A stretch of 64,000 bases of DNA from Micromonospora halotolerans (GCF_032108445.1 NZ_CP134876.1:868001-932000), one strand, 5' to 3'. Shown: positions 40,346 to 49,216, counted from the first letter of the stretch. Notes: a model not told the origin generated them from the sequence alone. Program-made: numbers and translations.

Positions 40346-41104
40346 CTACGCCTCATCCTGACGCAACCGGTGGCCGGCGGCGAGTCGAGCGGGCGCGGGG
40401 GCGGCCGAGGCGGCGCCGGACGCCGCGCAGACCAGGGCGGCCACCGGTCGGGGATCGGCGTCGTTCTCCGGGTGCCACTGCACACCGAGCAGGAAGCGCC
40501 GCGCCGGATCCTCGACGGCCTCCACCACCCCGTCGTCGGCCCAGCCGGTCACGGCCAGGCCGCCCGGGTCGGCCACTCCCTGATGGTGGTACGAGTTGAC
40601 CCGGTCCACCCCGGCCATCACGGCCCCGGCCAGGCTGCCGGCGGCGAACCGGACCGGATGCGACCCGTACACCCCGGGGGCGGGGCGGTGGCCGTCGTGC
40701 CCCACCACGTCGGGGAGGTGCTGGTGCAGCGTGCCGCCGTAGGCCACCGCGAGCAGCTGCATGCCCCGGCACACGCCGAGCACCGGCAGGTCGGCGGCGA
40801 GCGCGGCGGTCAGCAGCGCCAGCTCGCCGGCGTCCCGGTCCGGCCGGCTCTCGGTGCGCGGGTCGGGCGTGGCGGCGTACCGGTCCGGGCCGATGTCGGC
40901 GCCACCGGCCAGCAGCAGCCCGTCCAGCACCCGCAGCACCTCGGCGTCGGCGTCGTCCGGCGGCAGCACCACGGCCCGGCCGCCGGCCGCGGTCACCGCC
41001 CGGACGTACGCCTGCGGCACCAGCGTCGCCGGCACGTCCCGCCACACCGCCCAGCCGGCCGGCTCGACATACGCGGTGACGCCGATCAGCGGCCGCCGGC
41101 TCAT
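40346..41104 (-). CDS. Class-I glutamine-amidotransferase-like hydrolase, gamma-glutamyl-GABA hydrolase (PuuD-like)
   Basis: The 252-aa protein is a GATase1/C26-type hydrolase. It shows the nucleophile elbow PVLGVCRGMQLLAVA with Cys112, and GVQWHPEND with the His/Glu of the triad near 217. VNSYHHQGV is typical of PuuD enzymes, which split gamma-glutamyl-GABA to glutamate and GABA. It is the last gene of a four-gene operon with a glutamine-synthetase-like ligase and aldehyde dehydrogenase. Its ATG overlaps the SDR stop (ATGA). Confidence 0.9.
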   Translation of the reverse strand: MSRRPLIGVTAYVEPAGWAVWRDVPATLVPQAYVRAVTAAGGRAVVLPPDDADAEVLRVLDGLLLAGGADIGPDRYAATPDPRTESRPDRDAGELALLTAALAADLPVLGVCRGMQLLAVAYGGTLHQHLPDVVGHDGHRPAPGVYGSHPVRFAAGSLAGAVMAGVDRVNSYHHQGVADPGGLAVTGWADDGVVEAVEDPARRFLLGVQWHPENDADPRPVAALVCAASGAASAAPAPARLAAGHRLRQDEA

Positions 41105-41868
41105 AGCGGTGTCACGTAGGCGCCGGTGATCCCGCCGTCCACCACGAACTGCGCGGCGGTCATGAACGAGGCGTCGTCGCTGGCCAGGAACGCCACCGCG
41201 GCGGCGATCTCCTCGGGATTGCCGAACCGGCCCATCGGCACGTGGACGAGGCGGCGGGCGGCCCGCTCCGGGTCCTTGGCGAACAGCTCCAGCAGCAGCG
41301 GGGTGGCCACCGGGCCGGGGCAGAGCGCGTTGACCCGGATGCCCTCCCGGGCGAACTGCACGCCCAGCTCCCGGGTCATCGCCAGCACCCCGCCCTTGCT
41401 CGCCGTGTACGCGATCTGCGACGTCGCCGCCCCCATCAGCGCCACGAACGAGGCGGTGTTGATGATCGAACCCTTGCCCTGCCGGCGCATGTGCGGGATG
41501 GCGTACTTGCAGCACAGGTAGACGCTGGTGGTGTTGACCCGCAGCACCCGCTCCCAGGCGTCCAGCCCGGTCTCCAGGATCGAGTCGTCGTCCGGCGGCG
41601 AGATGCCGGCGTTGTTGAACGCCACGTCCACCCGGCCGTGCCGCTCGGCCACCCCGTCGAAGAGCTCCCGGACGGCCGCCTCGTCGGCCACGTCGGCGGC
41701 GACGAACTCGCCGGCCACCTCGTCGGCGGCCCGCTTGCCCGCCTCGGCGTCGATGTCCACGCAGACCACCCGGGCCCCCTCGGCGGCGAACCGCCGCACG
41801 GTGGCCAGGCCGATGCCGCTGCCCGCCCCGGTCACCACGGCGACCCGGTCCTGAAGCCGTCCCTGCAT
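41101..41868 (-). CDS. SDR-family NAD(P)-dependent oxidoreductase
   Basis: This 255-aa classical short-chain dehydrogenase has the cofactor motif TGAGSGIG (13-20), Asp38 after the second strand (VCVDID; favours NAD over NADP), NNAG (85-88) and the catalytic Ser140, Tyr154 and Lys158 (YTASK). The C terminus (VVDGGITGAYVTPL) is complete. In this operon it may interconvert an aldehyde or hydroxy intermediate of amine degradation. The start lies 1 nt after the aldehyde dehydrogenase stop. Confidence 0.9.
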   Translation of the reverse strand: MQGRLQDRVAVVTGAGSGIGLATVRRFAAEGARVVCVDIDAEAGKRAADEVAGEFVAADVADEAAVRELFDGVAERHGRVDVAFNNAGISPPDDDSILETGLDAWERVLRVNTTSVYLCCKYAIPHMRRQGKGSIINTASFVALMGAATSQIAYTASKGGVLAMTRELGVQFAREGIRVNALCPGPVATPLLLELFAKDPERAARRLVHVPMGRFGNPEEIAAAVAFLASDDASFMTAAQFVVDGGITGAYVTPL

Positions 41869-41869
41869 C

Positions 41870-43225
41870 TCACTCCTCCGTGCTGATGAACACGTTCTTG
41901 ACGTCGGTGAAGGCGTGCAGCGCGTCCGGACCCAGCTCCCGGCCCAGGCCGGAGCGCTTCATCCCGCCGAACGGGGTCCAGTAGCGCACCGAGGAGTGCG
42001 AGTTGACGCTGAGGTTGCCGGACTCGACGGCCCGGGCCACCCGGACCGCGCGGCCCACGTCCCGGGTCCAGATCGAGCCGGAGAGGCCGTACTCGGTGTC
42101 GTTGGCCAGGCGGATCGCGTCCGCCTCGTCGTCGAACGGGAGCACCGAGACCACCGGGCCGAAGATCTCCTCCCGCCAGTGCCGGTCGGCCGGGGAGTCG
42201 GCGAGCAGCACGGTCGGGGCGTACCAGAAACCGGCGCCGTCGGGGCGGTCGCCCGTGAAGGCCACCTTCGCCCCGTCGACGTACCCGGCGACCCGGTCCC
42301 GGTGCCCGGCGGAGATCAGCGGGCCCATCTCGGCGCTCTCGGCGGCCGGGTCCCCGACCCGGAACCCGCGCACGGCCGGTTCGAGCAGTTCCAGGAAGCC
42401 GTCGTACACCGGGCGCTGGACCAGGATGCGGGAGCGGGCGCAGCAGTCCTGGCCCGCGTTGTCGAAGACCGCGGCCGGCGCGGTGGCCGCCGCCTTCGCC
42501 AGGTCGGCGTCGGCGAAGACGAGGTTGGCGGACTTCCCGCCCAGCTCCAGCGTCACCCGCTTCACCTGGGCCGCGCAGCCCGCCATGATCCGGGTGCCGA
42601 CCTCGGTGGAGCCGGTGAAGCAGACCTTGCGGACCGCCGGGTGGGTGACGAACCGCTCGCCCACCACGCCGCCCTGACCGGGCAGCACCGTGAACACGCC
42701 CTCCGGCAGGCCGGCGTCGAGGGCCAGCTCGGCCAGGCGGAGCGCGGTCAACGGGGTCAGCTCGGCCGGTTTGAGCACCACCGTGTTGCCGGCGGCGAGC
42801 GCGGGGGCGAAGCCCCAACCCGCGATGGGCATGGGGAAGTTCCAGGGCACGATCACGCCGACCACGCCGAGCGGCTCGTGGAAGGTGACGTCGAGCCCGC
42901 CGGGAACCGGGATCTGGTGTCCGGTCAGCCGCTCCGGCGCGCCCGCGTAGTAGTCGAGCACGTCCCGGACGTTGCCGGCCTCCCAGCGCGCGTTGCCGAT
43001 CGTGTGGCCGGCGTTGCGCACCTCCAGCAGCGCCAGCTCCTCCCGGTGCGCGTCGACCACGGCGGCGAACCGCCGCAGCAACCGCGCCCGGTCCCCCGGC
43101 GCCACCGCGCGCCACGTCTCGAAGGCCGCGGCCGCCCGCTCGATGGCCGCGTCCGTCTCCGCGAGCGAGGTGGCCGGCACCTCGCGCAGCGGCTCACCGG
43201 TCGCCGGATTGATCACCTGGGTCAC
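41870..43225 (-). CDS. Aldehyde dehydrogenase, gamma-glutamyl-aminoaldehyde type (PuuC-like)
   Basis: This 451-aa NAD-dependent enzyme shows IVPWNFPMPIAGWGFAPAL, NTVVLKPAELTPLTAL, FTGSTEVG, Glu227 in LELGGKS and the nucleophile Cys261/262 in NAGQDCCARSR. It would oxidise the gamma-glutamyl-aminoaldehyde formed after amine oxidation. It is somewhat short at the N terminus compared with ~480-residue relatives. GTG at 43225 follows GGAAGGGTGG, 38 nt downstream of the ligase gene. No amine oxidase (PuuB) is present in the operon. Confidence 0.92.
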   Translation of the reverse strand: MTQVINPATGEPLREVPATSLAETDAAIERAAAAFETWRAVAPGDRARLLRRFAAVVDAHREELALLEVRNAGHTIGNARWEAGNVRDVLDYYAGAPERLTGHQIPVPGGLDVTFHEPLGVVGVIVPWNFPMPIAGWGFAPALAAGNTVVLKPAELTPLTALRLAELALDAGLPEGVFTVLPGQGGVVGERFVTHPAVRKVCFTGSTEVGTRIMAGCAAQVKRVTLELGGKSANLVFADADLAKAAATAPAAVFDNAGQDCCARSRILVQRPVYDGFLELLEPAVRGFRVGDPAAESAEMGPLISAGHRDRVAGYVDGAKVAFTGDRPDGAGFWYAPTVLLADSPADRHWREEIFGPVVSVLPFDDEADAIRLANDTEYGLSGSIWTRDVGRAVRVARAVESGNLSVNSHSSVRYWTPFGGMKRSGLGRELGPDALHAFTDVKNVFISTEE

Positions 43226-43263
43226 ACGCCCACCCTTCCCCTGGCGGCGCCCCGAGCGCAAGG

Positions 43264-44628
43264 TCAGAGGCGTTCGAAGCCACGCACCAGCTCCCAGTCG
43301 GTGACGGCGGCGTCGAAGGCGGCCAGCTCCACCCGCGCGTTGTTGGCGTAGTGGTCGACCACCTCGGCGCCGAACGCCTCCCGGGCCGTCTCCGAGGACT
43401 CCCACAGCCCGAGGGCGTCGCGAAGCGTGCCGGGCACCCGCTCGGCCCCGGCGTCGTCGTACGCGTTGCCGCCGCACTCCTCGCCCAGCTCCAGCTCCCG
43501 CTCGATGCCGTGCACCGCCCCGGCGACCAGCGCGGCGATCGCCAGGTACGGGTTGACGTCCGCGCCGGGCACCCGGTTCTCCACCCGCATCCCCTGGCCG
43601 TGCCCGACCAGCCGCAGCGCGCAGGTGCGGTTGTCGGTGCCCCAGCGCAGGGCGGTCGGGGCGAACGAGCCGGGCTGGTAACGCTTGTAGGAGTTGATGT
43701 TGGGGGCGAACAGCAGGCTGAACTGGCGCATGGTGGCGAGCAGCCCGGCCAGCACCCGCTGCCCGGTGACCGACAGGTGCGCCGGCCCGTCGCCGAGCAT
43801 GGCCGAGCGGCCGTCGGCGCCGCGCAGCGAGAAGTGGATGTGGCAGGAGTTGCCCTCCCGCGCGTTCGGCTTGGCCATGAAGGTGATCGACATGCCCTCC
43901 TGGGCGGCGATCTCCTTCGCCCCGTTCTTGTAGATGACGTGGTGGTCCGCGCAGGCCACCGCCTCGTCGTAGCGGAAGGCGATCTCGTGCTGGCCGAGGT
44001 TGCACTCACCCTTGGCGCTCTCCGGGGTCAGCCCGGCGCCGGCCATCTCGGTGCGGATCCGGCGCAGCAGCGGCTCCACCCGCGCGGTGCCGAGCAGGGA
44101 GTAGTCCACGTTGTACTGGTTGGCCGGGGTCAGCTCGCGGTAACCGCGCCGCCAGGCCTCCTCGTACGAGTCGCGGAACAGCACGAACTCCAGCTCGGTG
44201 CCGGCGTACGCGGTCAGCCCGTGTGCGGCCAGCCGGTCGAGCTGCCGGCGCAGGATCTGCCGGGGCGAGGCGACCACGGGACCCGAGCCGTCCAGCCACT
44301 CCAGGTCGGCCAGCAGCATCACGGTGCCGGGCTGCCAGGGCACCCGGCGCAGCGTGTCCAGGTCGGGTCGCATGGCGAAGTCGCCGTAGCCGCGTTCCCA
44401 GCTCGACATGGCGTAGCCGTCGACGGTGTTCATGTCGACGTCCACGGCGAGCAGGTAGTTGCAGCCCTCGCTGCCGTGCGCGACCACCTGGTCGAGGAAG
44501 TAGGGAGCGTGGAAGCGCTTGCCCTGGAGGCGGCCCTGCATGTCGGTCAGCGCGAGCACCACCGTGTCGATCTCGCCCTCGGCGACCGCGACGCGCAGTT
44601 GTTCCAGCGTGAGCGGAGCTTTCCTCAT
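43264..44628 (-). CDS. Glutamine-synthetase-family ligase, gamma-glutamylpolyamine synthetase-like
   Basis: The 454-aa protein has the GS N-terminal beta-grasp domain (DTVVLALTDMQGRLQGKRF) and catalytic domain with YAGTELEFVLF, KGECNLGQHEIAF, the block ending GNSCHIHFSL, FAPNINSYKRY and RVPGADVNPYLAIAAL. The sequence differs from true GlnA in the N-terminal domain and in lacking the adenylylation loop Tyr. Together with the downstream aldehyde dehydrogenase and PuuD-like hydrolase this fits the GlnA3/PuuA group that gamma-glutamylates polyamines or similar amines. ATG 44628 has GGAGA 8 nt upstream and a promoter-like pair further up. Confidence 0.88.
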   Translation of the reverse strand: MRKAPLTLEQLRVAVAEGEIDTVVLALTDMQGRLQGKRFHAPYFLDQVVAHGSEGCNYLLAVDVDMNTVDGYAMSSWERGYGDFAMRPDLDTLRRVPWQPGTVMLLADLEWLDGSGPVVASPRQILRRQLDRLAAHGLTAYAGTELEFVLFRDSYEEAWRRGYRELTPANQYNVDYSLLGTARVEPLLRRIRTEMAGAGLTPESAKGECNLGQHEIAFRYDEAVACADHHVIYKNGAKEIAAQEGMSITFMAKPNAREGNSCHIHFSLRGADGRSAMLGDGPAHLSVTGQRVLAGLLATMRQFSLLFAPNINSYKRYQPGSFAPTALRWGTDNRTCALRLVGHGQGMRVENRVPGADVNPYLAIAALVAGAVHGIERELELGEECGGNAYDDAGAERVPGTLRDALGLWESSETAREAFGAEVVDHYANNARVELAAFDAAVTDWELVRGFERL

Positions 44629-44648
44629 CAGCGCGTCTCCATCCCCAA

Positions 44649-44678
44649 GGTCTACTGCCAGAACCGGATCACCGTCAA
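44649..44678 (-). promoter_or_regulatory. Sigma-70-type promoter of the glutamylation operon
   Basis: On the minus strand TTGACG (44678-44673) and TAGACC (44654-44649) are spaced 18 nt, with transcription expected to start about 14 nt before the ATG at 44628. Only the pattern supports it. Confidence 0.5.
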
Positions 44679-44730
44679 TGCCCGTTCCGGACACCATGGC
44701 AAACGCAATCGGGCGAGGGTGGAAGCCGGG

Positions 44731-44910
44731 TCAGTCGCGGGCGCGCGCCCGGGCGAGGAAGCGGTGGTGCAGGTCCGGGACGTGGTCCGGAGTGAGCCCG
44801 GCCAACTGCTCCGTGGCCTCGGTCGTCAGCCCGCCGAGGTAGACCAGCAGCCCGGTCCGATTTCCCCGGTACTCGACGAGCAGCGCGAGCCGGGCCGGCT
44901 GGCAGGGCAG
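44731..44910 (-). pseudogene. C-terminal gene remnant
   Basis: A 59-codon open stretch on the minus strand ends at a TGA (44731) and is preceded at once by another in-frame TGA (44911), with no plausible start. It reads like real protein (RLALLVEYRGNRTGLLVYLG, then TPDHVPDLHHRFLARARA). It is probably the tail of a lost gene of unknown family. Confidence 0.4.
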
Positions 44911-44963
44911 TCAACCGACCCCCGTGGGCTGATCCCTCACCGCAGCAGCGATCGTGGCAACGG

Positions 44964-45413
44964 TCAGGAGACCGCGGCCTTCACCAGCGCGACGACCTTC
45001 TTCTCCACCGCGGGGCTCCACTTCTGGAGCGCGTACGACACCGGCCACAGATCCCCGTCGTCGAGGTTGGCCGCGTCCTGGAAGCCCAGGGTCGAGTACC
45101 GGTAGTTGAACTTGCCCGAGTCCTGGAAGAAGACGACCACCTTGCCGTCCGCGTTCGCGTAGGCCGGCATCCCGTACCAGGTCTTCGGCGACAGCTCCGG
45201 GGCCGCAGCCGTGACGGTCGCGTGCACGCGCTCGGCGAGCGCACGGTCCTCGGGCGCCATCTGCGCGATCCGATCGAGGAGCGCCTGCAGGTCGTCGGCC
45301 TTCTTGGCGCCCTTCTTGCCCTCGGCGCGCAGCTCGGCGGCGCGCTCCTTCATCGCGGCGCGCTCCTCAGCGCTGAAGCCATCGGCCGTGGTGTGGGAAT
45401 TCTTCGCGGACAT
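44964..45413 (-). CDS. DUF1801 / YdhG-like protein
   Basis: This 149-aa protein has a charged, Lys/Ala/Glu-rich N-terminal helix region (about 1-55) and a DUF1801 domain (about 58-147) with VHATVTAAAPELSPKTWYGM, VVVFFQDSGKFNYRYSTLGF and DLWPVSYALQKW. Family members are described as iron-chaperone-like or of unknown function. ATG at 45413 follows GGGAG. No operon partner is seen. Confidence 0.82.
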   Translation of the reverse strand: MSAKNSHTTADGFSAEERAAMKERAAELRAEGKKGAKKADDLQALLDRIAQMAPEDRALAERVHATVTAAAPELSPKTWYGMPAYANADGKVVVFFQDSGKFNYRYSTLGFQDAANLDDGDLWPVSYALQKWSPAVEKKVVALVKAAVS

Positions 45414-45698
45414 TCTCGGGCTCCCATTCGCTGTTCAGGCTCGTCGTCCTGCCGGCTGCCTGGGAGAAGGCTAGGCCCACCGGCACCCGGGAGCTTCTCG
45501 ATTCCTGATCGGTTCGCAGGCCCCGCTCGCTGGGCGCAGGGCCACGTCAGACTGACGGCATGAGGGACCACGACACTCGTCAACCAGACCGTCACGCACG
45601 TCTACCGCTTCGTCGATCACCTCGTCGCGGAGATGGAGATCCTTGAGTGACGGCGGACGTTGCCCGGCTCCCGGGCGGCCTCCTCCGGCGCCGTCACC
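45414..45698. other. Intergenic region, no complete gene
   Basis: Between 45564 and 45650 the plus strand is open with a protein-like tail (TLVNQTVTHVYRFVDHLVAE) ending in TGA but without a start, possibly another gene scrap. Otherwise nothing is recognised. No strong hairpin follows the PPOX-type gene's stop. Confidence 0.3.
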
Positions 45699-46109
45699 TC
45701 ACTGCGCCGTGCCCGCGAGAAGCCACCGTCGGACGGGAATCTCCAGCAGTACCCGGTCACCCTCCTGACTGACCGGCTCCGTGACGTCCCATCCCCCGTA
45801 CTTGCTGGCGAACGCCTCCACGACCTCGGTGGGAAAGTCGCCGCGGCGCAGATGGGCGACGCCCTCGGCGACGACGGGAGCGGCCCCGTCCTCCAGGGCC
45901 AGGGACACCCTCGGGTCGGCCGCGACGTTCCGGGCCTTGACGCTGCGGCCGTCGCAGCCGATCCACCAGACGCCGTCGGCGTAGACGAACCAGACGGGTG
46001 TCACGTGGGGAGAGCCGTCGCGCCGCAGGGTGCACAGCCACACGTTCGGCTCGTGGGCCAGTCGGGCCTCGACGTCGGTCGGCAGTGGTGTCGAGCGAGG
46101 GGAGGTCAC
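45699..46109 (-). CDS. PPOX-class (pyridoxamine-phosphate-oxidase-like) F420/FMN enzyme
   Basis: The 136-aa split-barrel protein shows NVWLCTLRRDGSPHVTPVWF, the cofactor-phosphate region GRSVKARNVAADPRVSLALE and a C-terminal RWLLAGTAQ. It matches the PPOX-class probable F420-dependent enzymes; substrates are typically small reducible molecules. GTG at 46109 is taken as start. It follows the response regulator gene by 33 nt on the same strand and may be co-transcribed with it. Confidence 0.87.
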   Translation of the reverse strand: MTSPRSTPLPTDVEARLAHEPNVWLCTLRRDGSPHVTPVWFVYADGVWWIGCDGRSVKARNVAADPRVSLALEDGAAPVVAEGVAHLRRGDFPTEVVEAFASKYGGWDVTEPVSQEGDRVLLEIPVRRWLLAGTAQ

Positions 46110-46142
46110 CCACGCAGTGGATCACATCCGTCACCTCCCCGG

Positions 46143-46799
46143 TCAGGTCTCGGTCACCAGCCGGTTCTCCCAGGCCCAGGCGGCGATCTCGGTGCGGTTC
46201 CGCAGTTGCAGCTTGTCCTGGATGTTGGCCACGTGGGCCTTCACCGTGCTCAGCGAGATGAACAGCTCCTGCGCGATCTCCTGATTGGTGCGTCCCCGGG
46301 CGAGGCGCCTGATCAGCTCGATCTCCCGCTCGGTCAGCGGCGGGGCAGGCGGGCGCGGCGAACGGACCGCGATCGGCCCGAACTGCTTCAGCAGCCGCAT
46401 CGTGACCGACGGCGAGATCATCGCGTCACCGGCGTGCGCCGCCCGCACCGCCTCGGCCAGCAGGGCCGGCCCGGAATCCTTGAGGATGAATCCGACCGCT
46501 CCCGCCCGGAGCGCGCCGTACACGTACTCGTCCAGGTCGAAGGTTGTGATGATGACGACCCGCATCGGGTCGCGTACGGCGGCGCCGGCGAGCGCGCGGG
46601 TCACGTCGACGCCGTCCAGTCGTGGCATCTGGAGGTCCACCAGGCAGACGTCCGGGCGGAGGTCCCGGGCGAGGCTGATGGCCTCCGGGCCGTCACCGGC
46701 CTCGCCGACCACCGTGATGTCGGGCTGGCTCTCCAGCAGCAGCCGGAGGCCTCGGCGGACGATCGCCTGGTCCTCGGCGATGAGCACGCGGATGGTCAT
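46143..46799 (-). CDS. NarL/FixJ-family response regulator
   Basis: This 218-aa regulator has a receiver domain (1-120; acidic pocket ED at 9-10, phospho-Asp55 in CLVDLQMPRLDG, Thr/Lys switch in VIITTF and FILKDS) and a LuxR-type HTH (about 150-212; LTEREIELIRRLARGRTNQE, ISLSTVKAHVANI). Its ATG overlaps the stop of the histidine kinase gene, a cognate pair. Confidence 0.95.
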   Translation of the reverse strand: MTIRVLIAEDQAIVRRGLRLLLESQPDITVVGEAGDGPEAISLARDLRPDVCLVDLQMPRLDGVDVTRALAGAAVRDPMRVVIITTFDLDEYVYGALRAGAVGFILKDSGPALLAEAVRAAHAGDAMISPSVTMRLLKQFGPIAVRSPRPPAPPLTEREIELIRRLARGRTNQEIAQELFISLSTVKAHVANIQDKLQLRNRTEIAAWAWENRLVTET

Positions 46800-47977
46800 G
46801 ACCCTCCCGGTGCGGGGATGGTGGCCTCGACCGTCCAGCCGGCCGGTGTGCCCGGACCGGCGCTCAGCTCACCGCCGAGGGCGGCGGTTCGCTCGCGCAT
46901 GCCGACCAGGCCGTGACCGGCGGGGCGGATGACGCGGCCGGGCTGTCCGTCGTCGGCGACGCGGAGCCGGATGGTCCGCCCGTCGTGGGCGAGCGTCACG
47001 GTGACGGTACGGGCGTCGCGCGCGTGCCGGGCCACATTGGTCAGCGACTCCTGCACGATCCGGTAGATGCCGACCGTGGTCTCCGACGGCCAGTCGGCCG
47101 GCACGGGGCCGTCCGGCAGGTGGAGGTTCGCGCGGATGCCGGTGCCGTCGAATCGCTCGACGAGCTCGGCCAGCGAACCGGGCACGGGCGCGATCTCCGG
47201 CTCGTCGTCCCGCAGCAGCCGCACGACCTGCCGCAGGGAGGCGAGCGCCTGCGCGCCGGCCGTCTCGATCCCGGTGAGGGTGGCCCGGGTCGTGGGCGGG
47301 TCGGCGTCGGTGGCGAGCTGCGCGACCTGAGCCTGGATGATCAGGCCGGTGAGGTGATGGGCCGCGACGTCGTGCAGGTCCCGGGCGAGGGCCAGCCGTT
47401 CGGTGCGCCGTATCCCGTCGACCAGGGCCCGACGCCGCGCGTCGCCGAGCCGCCGCCACAGGCCCACCGCTACCGCGACCGCCCAGCCGGCCACCGCGAC
47501 CTTCGTGGCCGTTGTCGCGTTCGGGATGTCCTGGGCCAGGTAGGTGGCGTACCTCTCGATGGTGCCGGCGGCGACCACCCCGGAGCCGGCGGCGACCGCG
47601 ACGCCGCCCGGACCGGGCAGGTGACGCACCGCGGAGGCGACCACCACCAGGAGCGCGAGGCAGGCGATCGGGGCGGGTTGGCCCTGCCGGCCGTGCCGCC
47701 AGTCGACCAGCTCGGCGACGGCGCACAGGCCGATCGCCACCGCCGCCGCCCGACCGGGGAACCGTCGTCGCAGCAGCGCCGCCCCGCACACCGCTGCCGT
47801 GACCAGCAGGAACACGGCACCCACCGGCCAGGCCGGGCGGCGACTCAGCACCGCCGCCGTCTCAAGGGCGACACCGGCGGCGAGCAGGACGCCGAACGCG
47901 GCCTCGACCAGCACGCCCGGCAGGCCGGGCCGGCGCAGGGCGCTGCGCCTGCCAGCGAGAATCATGATGCCTCTCAT
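46796..47977 (-). CDS. Sensor histidine kinase (HisKA_3, NarX type)
   Basis: The 393-aa kinase has about five or six N-terminal spans (about 20-170) and no large external loop. The dimerisation/phosphoacceptor box has His202 in ALARDLHDVAAHHLTGL, and the HATPase domain (about 300-390) shows IVQESLTNVARHA and GHGLVGMRERTAALGG. Its ATG overlaps the stop of the DUF418 gene (ATGA), so DUF418, kinase and regulator form one coupled operon; the membrane-embedded signal may be sensed jointly with the DUF418 protein. Confidence 0.93.
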   Translation of the reverse strand: MRGIMILAGRRSALRRPGLPGVLVEAAFGVLLAAGVALETAAVLSRRPAWPVGAVFLLVTAAVCGAALLRRRFPGRAAAVAIGLCAVAELVDWRHGRQGQPAPIACLALLVVVASAVRHLPGPGGVAVAAGSGVVAAGTIERYATYLAQDIPNATTATKVAVAGWAVAVAVGLWRRLGDARRRALVDGIRRTERLALARDLHDVAAHHLTGLIIQAQVAQLATDADPPTTRATLTGIETAGAQALASLRQVVRLLRDDEPEIAPVPGSLAELVERFDGTGIRANLHLPDGPVPADWPSETTVGIYRIVQESLTNVARHARDARTVTVTLAHDGRTIRLRVADDGQPGRVIRPAGHGLVGMRERTAALGGELSAGPGTPAGWTVEATIPAPGGS

Positions 47978-49047
47978 GCCGGGTCCGCCGCGGCGCCTCG
48001 TCGTCGGGAACGCCGCAGCGGCGGCCGCTGCCACCACGTCACCCCACGCCACAGCCACTCGACCGGCCCCTGGTGGCACCGGCGCAGCCAGACTACCGAC
48101 CAGCCCCACTGGACGACGAGGACCGCAGCGGCGACCGCGACCACCGCGCCGACCGGCCAGCGGTCCGCGTCGCCGACCACACCGGAGATCGCCAGCACGA
48201 GGACCGTCGCGGTCAGGTAGTTCGTCAGCGCCATCCGTCCGAGCGGCCGGAACACGGCGGTCAACGGCCCGGCCAGCCGAGTCCTGAGCAGCAGCAACAG
48301 CCCGCACACGTAGGCGCCGGCGGTCAGCAGCCCGGCCGCCGGGTAGGCGATCCTCGCCGCGGTGCTGTCCGTGTCCGCGCGCAACTGGATCACCGTCGCG
48401 GGCACGGCGGCGAGAGCGAGGACCAACCCGCACACCGCCGTGGTACGGGGACCGGAGCCGATCCTTCTGACCACCCCGTACCTGGTCAGCGCCGAACCGA
48501 GCAGGAACAGGCCGGGGACCACCGTGTACCCGCCGCCGAGCAGGGTCACCGACAGCACGATGAGGACCCCGGCGGCGATCGCCACCACGCGTCGGGGCAG
48601 CCACGTGGAGGGCAGCAGGACCAGCAGGCCGAGCACCGCGTACACGGTGAGGATGTCGCCCTTCCACAACAGCACGAAGTGGAGCAGACCCACGGCCAGC
48701 AGCGCCAGCATCCGGCGCAGCAGCACCACCCGCGGCTGCCGGGCCCGCGCCCGCGCCGACTCCAGCAACAGCGCGAAGCCGACGCCGAACAGCAGCGAGA
48801 AGATCGGAAAGAATCGCTGGTCGACCAGCAGATGCAGCACCGTCGCCGCCGTCGTCTCCGGCAGGTGCGCGGTGCCGAGTTCGCCGCCGCGGTGGGCGAT
48901 CGGCTTCACGTTCGCCAGCAGGATCCCGCACAGGGCGAAGCCCCGGAGCACATCGAGCGCCACGATGCGCTGCCGCGCCCGGGGCGCGGCGGGTCGTGGC
49001 CGATTGCCGTCGATCGTGCCGACGTCTCCCACACCGTTCCATGACAT
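47974..49047 (-). CDS. DUF418 multi-span membrane protein
   Basis: This 357-aa protein has about ten spans and family marks RIVALDVLRGFALCGILLAN (start), FFPIFSLLFGVGFALLLE, HFVLLWKGDILTVYAVLGLL and the C-terminal DUF418 block GRMALTNYLTATV with KxxxP-type ending HQGPVEWLWRGVTWW. DUF418 proteins are related to acyltransferase-3-like membrane enzymes; their substrate is unknown. ATG at 49047 was chosen over 49089 because residues after it fit the family. It leads the two-component operon. Confidence 0.9.
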   Translation of the reverse strand: MSWNGVGDVGTIDGNRPRPAAPRARQRIVALDVLRGFALCGILLANVKPIAHRGGELGTAHLPETTAATVLHLLVDQRFFPIFSLLFGVGFALLLESARARARQPRVVLLRRMLALLAVGLLHFVLLWKGDILTVYAVLGLLVLLPSTWLPRRVVAIAAGVLIVLSVTLLGGGYTVVPGLFLLGSALTRYGVVRRIGSGPRTTAVCGLVLALAAVPATVIQLRADTDSTAARIAYPAAGLLTAGAYVCGLLLLLRTRLAGPLTAVFRPLGRMALTNYLTATVLVLAISGVVGDADRWPVGAVVAVAAAVLVVQWGWSVVWLRRCHQGPVEWLWRGVTWWQRPPLRRSRRRGAAADPA

Positions 49048-49216
49048 GCCCCGAGCCTGGCCGCGCGACCGTCCCGGCCCCTCGGCCACAAGTCCACACC
49101 GGCGCCCGAGCCGTCGTACTTTCGGCCATTCCCACGGGGTCGGGACCGGGATGATTGGACCTGGTTGACCCGCAACTCTTCGCAGGTCAGGGGTGCGGCA
49201 GCCCCGACCCCCGGCG

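Noticed and set aside
36783..40361. A 1192-codon open frame on the plus strand opposite the hybrid kinase
   Set aside because: It is a GC-bias shadow: its protein is a monotony of Val/Gly/Ala/Arg/His without motifs, while the minus strand encodes seven recognisable domains.
45564..45650. Short plus-strand tail TLVNQTVTHVYRFVDHLVAE-like
   Set aside because: No start codon and only about 28 codons; noted as a possible scrap but not called as a gene.
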